Source: an uncultured Ruminococcus sp. | GTDB lineage: Bacteria; Bacillota; Clostridia; Oscillospirales; CAG-272 | DNA length: 12,883 nt | Direction of reading: 5' to 3' | Assembly: GCA_902783755.1 (NCBI GenBank) | Contig: CACZSC010000066.1 | Span: 1-12,883, forward strand | Shown here: one piece after another, positions 7,052 through 12,883 of the stretch | Layout of the letters: the number at the start of each line of letters is the position of its first letter | Position numbering within the stretch: position 1 is the first letter of the stretch | Notes under the pieces: generated by a model | Databases searched by the model: none | The model's input: the letters and a program-made list of their open reading frames with translations, nothing else | What the model was told of the DNA's origin: nothing | Program-made: the position numbers and the translations under genes

Positions 7052-7083
7052 GCGCAGCCGCAGGTTTTATCCTGCGGCCGCGT
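7052..7083. terminator. GC-rich hairpin between convergent genes (possible terminator)
   Basis: GCCGCAGG (7057-7064), loop TTTTAT, and CCTGCGGC (7071-7078) form a perfect 8-bp stem. Beyond one A-C mismatch it extends by three more base pairs and a G-T wobble. It sits in the 72-nt gap between the convergent mtnN-like and flavoprotein genes, where a bidirectional terminator is expected. Neither strand has a T-run after the stem, so it is not a textbook intrinsic terminator. Confidence 0.5.
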
Positions 7084-7099
7084 CATACCATGCAACAAA

Positions 7100-9061
7100 T
7101 CAAATGTAATTATCCGTTTTTCCAAATGCGTTGTATACATTCTCGAACTGGTTCTCTATCACCGGTATCGGCCTTACATCATCCATCCTGCAGTCTGCCT
7201 CGATGTCTTCTCCGGAGATTCTGATCTTCGTTACTAGAACTTTTGTCCGATGACTTGTATCTGTCTCTACCCTTTCCGGGATCTCTCCGTTTCCTATAAG
7301 ATAAGAACCTCTTGAAAGTCCTCCGTCATCGATATACTTGAGTATGGAGGAAAGGATCGCATACCTCGTGATAAGGATGTCATAGTTTATGCTGAGCTCT
7401 ACCAAAGCTCTCTGCGAATCCGCGCTGTTCTCTCTGAAGAATGCCTTAATCTCGTTTCCGGTCTTTGAAAGAAGAGACCGGATTTTTTCTTCGTTCCGTA
7501 TAAATGCTGCACATTCGTCATGGAGCAGCTCGTCTTCTTCACGCTTTTTCAGGATGGTTTCCAGAGTGTCTCCGCCGTCCTTCAGAAGCCCCGCGAACAC
7601 TGCAGCAAACTCGCATGCTGCGGAGATTTCTACGTCGGACCAGTCGGGTTTGGGAATCCTCAGGGCACTTGCCCTCTCGGCTGCTCTGGACGAACCGACC
7701 TGGGTGGAATTGAGAGCAGATCCGCCGGGCCTCTTGATCCCGAACACGCCGCCGCATTCCCCGACCGGATAGAAATTCCCGAGTTCCGGGTTCTCATACC
7801 AGATACCGCACTCGAGCCCTCCGTTCATGTGCTGGGCGCACACGCCGATCTCAAGCAGATCCTTTTCAAGATCGATCCCGTGGGACAGATAGAGTTGGTA
7901 CGCTCTCTCGTTCATCTGCCTCAGCCTCTCTACCGGTGTTTTACCGAGAGCGGAGCATCCTGCAAGATACGAATACGCTTCTTCTCCGATTACATCCACG
8001 GTAAGACCGTTTTCTTCTATCGGCGCAGGATTCGACCTGAAGTCCATGAATACCCTGTGCCCTGCGCAGATCTCCTTGAATACCGCAAGATCAACAAGGG
8101 ACGATCTGCTGTTCGAGGTGATCTTGTCCGGGTCGAACGGCCATTCATACCCTTTTCTGAAGATCTTCCTTACGTAATCCGGTCCAACTTCCTCTCTGAG
8201 AAACTCGGAGATGTTTCCTTCCCTGTCCATCGTCACGTACTTCGGTATGACCTGCTGGTAAGATCCGGAAAGATTCCATCTGAAATCCACAGACGCTATT
8301 CCGTACTGCCCCTCCGTAAGATTGACGGAAGACGCACCGGCAGCCATCGGTGTGCCGAGCGAACAGTTCTGGCTCTGCGGATATACTGAATTCCTGTACA
8401 CCGCGGACGGACCTCCTGTCGCCCAGATGACGGCTCCCGAAAGAACCACCGTCAGGCCGGAAGGATTGCTTGCCGTAATCTCGCTCTCCGCAAGGCAGAC
8501 AACGCCTTTTGCCTCTCCGTTCTCTGTCAGCACCTGTATCACCCTGTATCCGTCAAGGAGCGGCACGTTTTCCGCAGAGCAGGCTCTTTCCAGCGCTTCA
8601 GTCATATACTTTGAAGTCAGAGGTCCGCAGGATGATGCCCTTTTTGCGCTGTCATGGTCTGTCTTGTATCCAGTGTACTCACCGTAAGTGTCCGAAGGAA
8701 AAGGAACGCCCAGAGAGATCAGGTTATAGAATCCCTTGAGCGAACCCGCTGCCTCCACCATGGCAAGGTCACCGTGCATGGATCCGCAGGAAAACATATC
8801 CTCAGCCATGCTTCTCGCGCAGTCGGGACTGTTTGATGTCGTTGAAAGCTTGTAATACGTCTGTTTGTCGGAACCTGTGTTCCTCGATGTACCCATCATC
8901 CGGCCTTCAGTGACCATCACTACATCGTTTGTCCCGTTTTTGTTTCTTTTTACGTTGAGGGCGGCATTGAAGGCTGCGGCGCCCGATCCCACAACGACTA
9001 TATCACATGTGATCAGTCTGCATCTGTTTCCGGATATATCGACATAGCGTCCGAATTCCAT
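7100..9061 (-). CDS. FAD-dependent oxidoreductase, fumarate reductase/L-aspartate oxidase superfamily, substrate unknown
   Basis: 653-residue flavoprotein. The N-terminal dinucleotide fold starts CDIVVVGSGAAAFNAAL (19-35). IWATGG at 212-217 is the usual strand near the FAD. The second FAD region is FYPVGECGGVFG (430-441) followed by KRPGGSALNSTQVGSSRAAE (443-462), equivalent to the G-G-N-S-L block of SdhA/FrdA/NadB. HMNGGLE at 411-417 matches the substrate-side histidine motif. The C-terminal helical part ends in GLSRGSYL, a degenerate form of the family's ESRG motif. The first FAD region reads GTSRNTGSDK, without the histidine used for covalent FAD in SdhA/FrdA. No signal peptide or membrane segment is seen. 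ATG 9061 is preceded by GGAGGA and lies 13 nt after coaD. No Fe-S or cytochrome subunit gene adjoins it. Electron donor and substrate cannot be named. Confidence 0.85.
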   Translation of the reverse strand: MEFGRYVDISGNRCRLITCDIVVVGSGAAAFNAALNVKRNKNGTNDVVMVTEGRMMGTSRNTGSDKQTYYKLSTTSNSPDCARSMAEDMFSCGSMHGDLAMVEAAGSLKGFYNLISLGVPFPSDTYGEYTGYKTDHDSAKRASSCGPLTSKYMTEALERACSAENVPLLDGYRVIQVLTENGEAKGVVCLAESEITASNPSGLTVVLSGAVIWATGGPSAVYRNSVYPQSQNCSLGTPMAAGASSVNLTEGQYGIASVDFRWNLSGSYQQVIPKYVTMDREGNISEFLREEVGPDYVRKIFRKGYEWPFDPDKITSNSRSSLVDLAVFKEICAGHRVFMDFRSNPAPIEENGLTVDVIGEEAYSYLAGCSALGKTPVERLRQMNERAYQLYLSHGIDLEKDLLEIGVCAQHMNGGLECGIWYENPELGNFYPVGECGGVFGIKRPGGSALNSTQVGSSRAAERASALRIPKPDWSDVEISAACEFAAVFAGLLKDGGDTLETILKKREEDELLHDECAAFIRNEEKIRSLLSKTGNEIKAFFRENSADSQRALVELSINYDILITRYAILSSILKYIDDGGLSRGSYLIGNGEIPERVETDTSHRTKVLVTKIRISGEDIEADCRMDDVRPIPVIENQFENVYNAFGKTDNYI

Positions 9062-9074
9062 ACGTATTCCTCCG

Positions 9075-9575
9075 TTATTTCTCTGCGTACATTTCCTTCA
9101 TCAAATCACGGCACCCGTCCGGTACCGCGTCTTCCAGCTCACAACCGTACTTAAGAAGATCTCTCACGTATGTGGAGCTGATCATGGACAGTTCGGGTCT
9201 GGCCGGAAGTATGACAGTCTCCAGCTCCGGATCAAACCTTTTCATGATCTGGGAAAGCGAATACTCGTAATCGAAATCTGAAGCGGACCTGGCTCCTCTC
9301 ACAAGATAGCGGGCACCCAGAGTCTTTGCGGCATCTGATGTAAGCCCCATGTGAAGCACTGCCTTCACGTTGTCAAGTTTTTCGTTCTTTACAGCAGCAT
9401 CAAGAAGGGAGAGCCTCTCCCCCGCCGTGAAAACCCCTGTGTTCTTTTCAGTATTGAAAACTATGACTGCATATACCTCGTCGAACATTTCGGATGCCCT
9501 TCTGAGCAGATCCATATGTCCTGAAGTCACCGGGTCGAAACTACCGGTTATCATTGCCGTTCTTTTCTTTTCCAT
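9075..9575 (-). CDS. coaD: Phosphopantetheine adenylyltransferase
   Basis: Catalyses the fourth step of coenzyme A synthesis: 4'-phosphopantetheine plus ATP gives dephospho-CoA and pyrophosphate. It has 166 residues, the usual length of the hexameric bacterial enzyme. The nucleotidyltransferase motif GSFDPVTSGH is at 11-20, with the TxGH form of the catalytic motif. LVRGARSASDFDYEY at 91-105 and ISSTYVRDL at 132-140 are the other conserved blocks; ISSTxVR binds ATP phosphates. AGGAGG lies 5 nt before the ATG and overlaps the stop codon of rsmD. The rsmD-coaD pair is a widely conserved bacterial arrangement. Confidence 0.97.
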   Translation of the reverse strand: MEKKRTAMITGSFDPVTSGHMDLLRRASEMFDEVYAVIVFNTEKNTGVFTAGERLSLLDAAVKNEKLDNVKAVLHMGLTSDAAKTLGARYLVRGARSASDFDYEYSLSQIMKRFDPELETVILPARPELSMISSTYVRDLLKYGCELEDAVPDGCRDLMKEMYAEK

Positions 9576-9584
9576 CTCTGCCTC

Positions 9585-10211
9585 CTATTCCGCTTTCGGG
9601 GAAAGAATCGTTATTCTTGTATGGCTGTAAATGCTCGACTTCAGTATGTCGAAACGTGACATGAGTTCCTCGTCGCCGCCGAATATATCACTCAGGATGT
9701 GCGTCATGGCGACTCCCTCGTCCTTCCTCATGGATTTTGCCCTGGGAGGGATGGTATTCTCAGTCTCGCAGATTATATGCGACCCAAGAGCCAGCATGCC
9801 TCCGTCCGCCAGTCCCCTGATTGCCTTCGGGATATATCCCGACGCGTAGGGCGGATCGAGAAAGACAAGGTCGTATTTTTCGCGGCCTGCTGCTCCGCGT
9901 ATGAACGAGGAGTAATCCGCGCATGAGATTCTACATTTGTCGAAAAGCCGTGTCTTTTTTGCATTCTCGATAATGAGATTGACGACCTCACGCGATGAGT
10001 CTATAAGGGTGGCCTTTGCGGCTCCCCTTGAAAGAGCCTCTATTGCCATCTGGCCGCTGCCTGCAAACAGGTCAAGGACCGATCTTCCCTCTATGTCGAA
10101 CTGGATCATTGAAAAGATCGCTTCCTTTACCCTGTCGGTGGTCGGTCTTGTGTTTTCTCCTGCAGGCGCCTGCAGCTTCGTGCCACGCGCGCTTCCGGTT
10201 ATAACTCTCAT
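9585..10211 (-). CDS. rsmD: 16S rRNA (guanine966-N2)-methyltransferase RsmD
   Basis: SAM-dependent methyltransferase that modifies G966 of 16S rRNA during 30S assembly. It has 208 residues against about 185 in many members. TRPTTDRVKEAIFS at 21-34 is the family's N-terminal signature. The SAM motif DLFAGSG is at 47-53 (followed by QMAIEALSRGA, where most members read ALGIEALSRGA). The catalytic FLDPPY is at 117-122. Between ENTIPP (151-156) and the final strand region KSSIYSH (191-197) there is an insertion of roughly 20-25 residues compared with short family members. The start codon overlaps the uvrC stop as ATGA, implying translational coupling. Confidence 0.93.
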   Translation of the reverse strand: MRVITGSARGTKLQAPAGENTRPTTDRVKEAIFSMIQFDIEGRSVLDLFAGSGQMAIEALSRGAAKATLIDSSREVVNLIIENAKKTRLFDKCRISCADYSSFIRGAAGREKYDLVFLDPPYASGYIPKAIRGLADGGMLALGSHIICETENTIPPRAKSMRKDEGVAMTHILSDIFGGDEELMSRFDILKSSIYSHTRITILSPKAE

Positions 10212-12103
10212 TCCGTGTCCTTCCCTTTCTGTTCTTTTCTGAAGTATTCATATATGTTAAGGGCATCCCGTCCGGATATTCCGGGAACAGACCGCAGTTC
10301 CTCCTGCGTTGCCTTCTTTATTGCAGCTATGCTCCTGAAATGTCCCAGAAGCGTCTTTGCCTTGCCGGGCCCTATGCCTTTAATCTTTTCAAGCGAGGAT
10401 CTCTTCAGTGTTTTCCTTTTGGCATCAGTCATGTGCCTCACGGAGAATCTGTGTACTTCCTCCTGTATCTCATAAATGAGCCTGAAGACTTCCTGCGACC
10501 TTGACAAATCGATCTCGCCTTCTTCGCCCACAAGAGTCCTCGTCTTGTGATGCTCATCCTTCACCATCCCGAACACAGGTATCCCGGATCCGCTGATCTC
10601 GGGCAGCTTCATCATGGCACCGACATGTTCCGCGCCGCCGTCAAGCAGGATAAGGTCGGGAGCATCTCTCATCGAGTCTCCCTCGACACCGATGTGTTTC
10701 AGGCGCCGCAGAAGGGCCTCCGCCATTGACGCATAATCATCCTGCGCGGAAACGCCCTTCATCATAAAGCTGCGGTATTCGCTTTTCTTCATCTTGCCGT
10801 TTACTGCAACTACCATGCCGCAGGTTATATGCTCGTCTCCCAGGTTGGAAACGTCATATGCTTCGATCCTCTGGGGCAGAACCTCCAGATTCAGAAGGGA
10901 GGCCAGCTGTACAAGCGTCTTTTCCGCTCTGTCTTCCCTTTTGGCAATGTTCTCGGAATGCCTTGCCGCGTCAGCCACCGCCATGTCGCACAGCTCTTTC
11001 GCAAGGCCTCTTTTCGGAGTCTTTACAGTCACCCTGTGCCCGGCCCTGTCTGCCAGATAAGCGCCGAGAAGTTCCGTGTCTGCTTCCGCAAGCTCGAACG
11101 ACAGAAGGATCTCGTCTGGTATGTACTCCCGGGACTGATACAGTGACGATATGAATTCCACCATCGGCGACTCTTCTGTCGGAGACCCTTCCTCACGGAT
11201 TATCTCGTCCGCCCCGAAGAGGAACTGTTCGCTGTCGGCTATATACCCGCTCCTTACGTAGAACACCGAAGCCGCATCCCTGAATACGACCTCATCCTCT
11301 CCGAACCGTTTTGTGCTTATGCCTATCACGTCACATTCCGTATCCGGAGCTCCCACCGCTTTCTGGGTCTCGTTCAGTTTGCGAATGCTTGCGATCGAGT
11401 CCCTCAGCCTTGCGGCTTTCTCAAATTCCATGTCCGCGGCCGCCTCTTCCATCTGCCGCTTCATTGACGAGATCACTTCCCTGGTGCCGCCCTTGAGTAT
11501 GTTCGCGGCATTCCGGATTATCTCCCTGTACTCCTCAGAATCGACGTCCCCCCTGCACACTCCAACGCATCTTCCGAGCTGATAGTAGAGGCACGGCCTT
11601 TCTTTGCCGATATCAACCGGGAATTTTCTCTTGCATGACGGGATCTTCAGCGTACGTTCCAGCTGAGATATTATATCATAAACCACAGCCGTTGAGGAGT
11701 ATGGTCCGAAATACAGGGACTTTGGATCGCTTCTCTTCCGGTCCATGGTTATCCTGGGCCATTCACTTCCGATGTCTATCTTTATATACGGATAGGACTT
11801 GGCGTCCTTGAGCTTTACGTTGTATTTCGGCGTGTACTGCTTGATGAGGCTGTTTTCCAGGGCAAGGGCTTCCATCTCGGTGTCGCACACGATGAAGCGG
11901 AAATCCCGCACCGACGATGCCATCCTCTCCGTCTTGACATTATGCGAACCGTGAAAATATGAGCTGACCCTGTTTTTGAGAGCCCTGGATTTGCCCACGT
12001 AGATAACTTTCCCGCTCTCGTTTTCCATTATATACACGCCCGGGGACAGCGGCAGCGCAGCCGCTTTCTCCCTCAGGTATTCCAGCGTTTTCGAGTCCTG
12101 CAT
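10208..12103 (-). CDS. uvrC: Excinuclease ABC subunit C
   Basis: Nuclease of nucleotide excision repair; with UvrB it cuts both sides of a lesion. It has 631 residues. The N-terminal GIY-YIG nuclease begins LSPGVYIMENESGKVIYVGK (19-38) and includes the conserved Glu in ALENSLIKQ (near 86), which makes the 3' incision. Cysteines in SCKRKF and RPCLYYQLGRCVGVC (about 160-186) match the four-cysteine cluster that binds 4Fe-4S in studied UvrC. The UVR helix pair that binds UvrB lies near 215-245. The RNase H-like 5'-incision domain includes IEAYDVSNLGD (near 416) and PDLILLDGG (near 485). Tandem helix-hairpin-helix motifs (KIKGIGPGKAKTLL and RSVPGISGRDALNI) close the protein. ATG 12103 has AGAGGT upstream. 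I see no convincing promoter directly before it, so readthrough from ptsH is plausible. Confidence 0.97.
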   Translation of the reverse strand: MQDSKTLEYLREKAAALPLSPGVYIMENESGKVIYVGKSRALKNRVSSYFHGSHNVKTERMASSVRDFRFIVCDTEMEALALENSLIKQYTPKYNVKLKDAKSYPYIKIDIGSEWPRITMDRKRSDPKSLYFGPYSSTAVVYDIISQLERTLKIPSCKRKFPVDIGKERPCLYYQLGRCVGVCRGDVDSEEYREIIRNAANILKGGTREVISSMKRQMEEAAADMEFEKAARLRDSIASIRKLNETQKAVGAPDTECDVIGISTKRFGEDEVVFRDAASVFYVRSGYIADSEQFLFGADEIIREEGSPTEESPMVEFISSLYQSREYIPDEILLSFELAEADTELLGAYLADRAGHRVTVKTPKRGLAKELCDMAVADAARHSENIAKREDRAEKTLVQLASLLNLEVLPQRIEAYDVSNLGDEHITCGMVVAVNGKMKKSEYRSFMMKGVSAQDDYASMAEALLRRLKHIGVEGDSMRDAPDLILLDGGAEHVGAMMKLPEISGSGIPVFGMVKDEHHKTRTLVGEEGEIDLSRSQEVFRLIYEIQEEVHRFSVRHMTDAKRKTLKRSSLEKIKGIGPGKAKTLLGHFRSIAAIKKATQEELRSVPGISGRDALNIYEYFRKEQKGKDTE

Positions 12104-12124
12104 TTCGACCTCTTATAACAAATC

Positions 12125-12152
12125 GAGCGATGGTTTTGATATGCCATCGCCC
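12125..12152 (-). other. Hairpin between ptsH and uvrC
   Basis: GCGATGG and CCATCGC (12150-12144 and 12133-12127 on the minus strand) form a 7-bp perfect stem, extendable to 9 bp with one G-T wobble, around a 10-nt loop. It lies 24 nt after the ptsH stop and 23 nt before the uvrC start. There is no T-run after it. It may weaken readthrough or act as an RNA processing or stability element between two differently expressed genes. Confidence 0.4.
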
Positions 12153-12176
12153 TGATACGTTTCTATTCTAGTTTAG

Positions 12177-12440
12177 TTATTCAGTGAATCCGCTTTCAAC
12201 AAGAGTAGCCAATCCCTCTACAGCCTCTTCGGAGTCATTTCCGTCGGCTATCAGGGTGATCGTCATGCCCTTCACTATTCCAAGAGACAGGACGCCGAGC
12301 AGACTTTTGGCATTCACTCTTCTGTCTTCCTTCTCGACCCAGATGGAACTCTTGTATGAGTTTGCTTTCTGAATGAAGAAAGTCGCAGGTCTGGCATGGA
12401 GGCCTACATTGTTGGTTACTGTAACGTCGCGAGTTATCAT
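12177..12440 (-). CDS. ptsH: Phosphocarrier protein HPr
   Basis: Small cytoplasmic phosphocarrier of the PEP:sugar phosphotransferase system; it takes phosphate from Enzyme I and passes it to EIIA proteins. It has 87 residues, the normal size. The phosphorylated His15 lies in NVGLHARPATFF, and the regulatory Ser46 lies in VNAKSLLGVLSLGI, at exactly the canonical numbering. Ser46 is phosphorylated by HPr kinase in Bacillota for CcpA-linked catabolite control, which supports this taxonomic placement. The ATG at 12440 has GAGG 8 nt upstream; a longer frame from GTG 12479 runs through a leader hairpin and is rejected. No Enzyme I gene (ptsI) follows; the next gene is uvrC, 73 nt on. Confidence 0.97.
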   Translation of the reverse strand: MITRDVTVTNNVGLHARPATFFIQKANSYKSSIWVEKEDRRVNAKSLLGVLSLGIVKGMTITLIADGNDSEEAVEGLATLVESGFTE

Positions 12441-12456
12441 AAATCCATCCTCATCA

Positions 12457-12475
12457 CTCCGGATACTGCCCGGAG
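12457..12475 (-). promoter_or_regulatory. Second hairpin of ptsH leader
   Basis: CTCCGG and CCGGAG form a perfect 6-bp stem with a 7-nt loop in the transcript, ending just upstream of the ptsH ribosome binding site. It could affect access to the site. No known riboswitch or RAT antiterminator sequence is recognised. Confidence 0.4.
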
Positions 12476-12497
12476 ACACGAAAAATCCAGGTTTAAG

Positions 12498-12519
12498 CCC
12501 CGCACCTCATGGCGCGAGG
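12498..12519 (-). promoter_or_regulatory. First hairpin of ptsH leader
   Basis: A 9-bp stem (7 Watson-Crick pairs and 2 wobbles) closed by an AUGA tetraloop lies about 15 nt after the predicted ptsH transcription start. It is GC-rich in otherwise AT-rich surroundings. No T-run follows directly (a TTTTT occurs about 13 nt later), so it is not a clear terminator. Confidence 0.45.
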
Positions 12520-12539
12520 AAAGTCTTCTGATTATGATA

Positions 12540-12568
12540 ATTATATCAAAGCCGTTTTTTCAATTCAA
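12540..12568 (-). promoter_or_regulatory. ptsH promoter (sigma-70 type)
   Basis: On the minus strand TTGAAT (12568-12563), a 17-nt spacer and a consensus TATAAT (12545-12540) predict a start near 12533 and a leader of about 93 nt. The remaining intergenic sequence up to 12663 is AT-rich and shows nothing else I can name. Confidence 0.75.
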
Positions 12569-12663
12569 TACTTTTTTATCGGCATATTCAACAACAAGTT
12601 TGACGCAACAATTAGATATTTGAATGAATGTGCAAATTATGCTCTCTTTTTCACAACCATCCG

Positions 12664-12683
12664 AAAAAGGACTGTTTTCAGCC
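12664..12683 (-). terminator. Small intrinsic terminator after the right-edge gene
   Basis: On the minus strand GGCTG-AAAA-CAGTC forms a 5-bp stem (one G-T wobble), followed by C and TTTTT. It lies 22 nt after the stop of the right-edge gene and before the ptsH promoter. The stem is short, so it may be a weak terminator. Confidence 0.5.
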
Positions 12684-12705
12684 GGAAACTGCGCCTGCCT
12701 GCCGC

Positions 12706-12883
12706 TTAGCTCCGGTCCGCTCTGTCGAGAATGAATCTGAACATATCAGAAAACACTGCGTCCCTGTCATATTCCGTGTTGTAAAGCATCTTTCCGGGCC
12801 ATGGTCTGTAGGTTCCTTCACCGTCTACCGTGATGGAGTCCCGCACCTCAGGATTCCAGAATCCCTGCCCGTTCCTGAGCACA
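12706..12883 (-). CDS. C-terminal fragment of an unidentified protein
   Basis: An open frame enters from the right edge on the minus strand and ends at TAA 12708-12706, giving the last 58 residues of a protein. The stretch includes NGQGFWNPEVRDSITVDGEG and YRPWPGKMLYNTEYDRDAVF, ending in ILDRADRS. It has acidic-aromatic composition with no membrane segment. I do not recognise the family. The stop is followed by a terminator-like hairpin and then the ptsH promoter, consistent with a real gene end. Too little is visible to assign a function. Confidence 0.6.
   Translation of the reverse strand, partial: VLRNGQGFWNPEVRDSITVDGEGTYRPWPGKMLYNTEYDRDAVFSDMFRFILDRADRS

Noticed and set aside
7520..8389. 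Plus-strand open frame of 289 codons opposite the flavoprotein gene
   Set aside because: Antisense shadow of the flavoprotein; no domain and no promoter or ribosome binding site.
12440..12533. Known riboswitch in the ptsH leader
   Set aside because: The two simple hairpins do not show the conserved cores of common riboswitches (for example c-di-GMP, preQ1, fluoride, ZTP, guanidine), so only a structured leader is claimed.

Overview
The window is about 12.9 kb of bacterial chromosome, densely packed with housekeeping genes. I see no insertion sequence, prophage, CRISPR array, tRNA or rRNA. The best guess is a low-to-mid-GC anaerobic Bacillota (Clostridia-type) organism. The HPr protein carries both His15 and the regulatory Ser46 motif typical of Bacillota. 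Shine-Dalgarno sequences are strong (AGGAGG type), the -10 boxes are near consensus, and rimO is linked to recA. The lineage assignment is inference.

Left block (1-4102, minus strand): recA, recF, recX and the 5' part of rimO form one tight operon read leftwards. RecA is the strand-exchange recombinase, RecF loads RecA at gaps, and RecX modulates RecA filaments. RimO is a radical-SAM ribosomal protein S12 methylthiotransferase, cut off by the window edge. recF sitting between recA and recX, instead of next to dnaN, is the most unusual piece of gene order here. A 254-bp divergent intergenic region (4103-4356) holds two well-formed sigma-70 type promoters, a palindrome inside the recA promoter, a three-copy short tandem repeat and an inverted repeat next to the rightward promoter.

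Centre (4357-7027, plus strand): a chloramphenicol-acetyltransferase-family protein, a thioredoxin reductase (trxB), and an MTA/SAH nucleosidase (mtnN-like) with an extra C-terminal domain of about 115 residues. The three are closely spaced and probably co-transcribed. A strong GC-rich hairpin lies in the short convergent gap that follows.

Right block (7100-12440, minus strand): ptsH (HPr), uvrC, rsmD, coaD and a 653-residue FAD-dependent oxidoreductase of the fumarate reductase/L-aspartate oxidase superfamily, read leftwards. uvrC and rsmD overlap by ATGA, and rsmD, coaD and the flavoprotein are separated by 9-13 nt. The flavoprotein has no iron-sulfur or membrane-anchor partner beside it. 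ptsH has a clear promoter and a leader of about 93 nt with two hairpins. At the right edge is the C-terminal end of another leftward gene that I cannot identify, followed by a small terminator-like hairpin.

No obviously new multi-gene system is visible. The most interesting leads are the recA-recF-recX arrangement and its promoter palindrome, the MTA/SAH nucleosidase fusion, the orphan flavoprotein and the structured ptsH leader.
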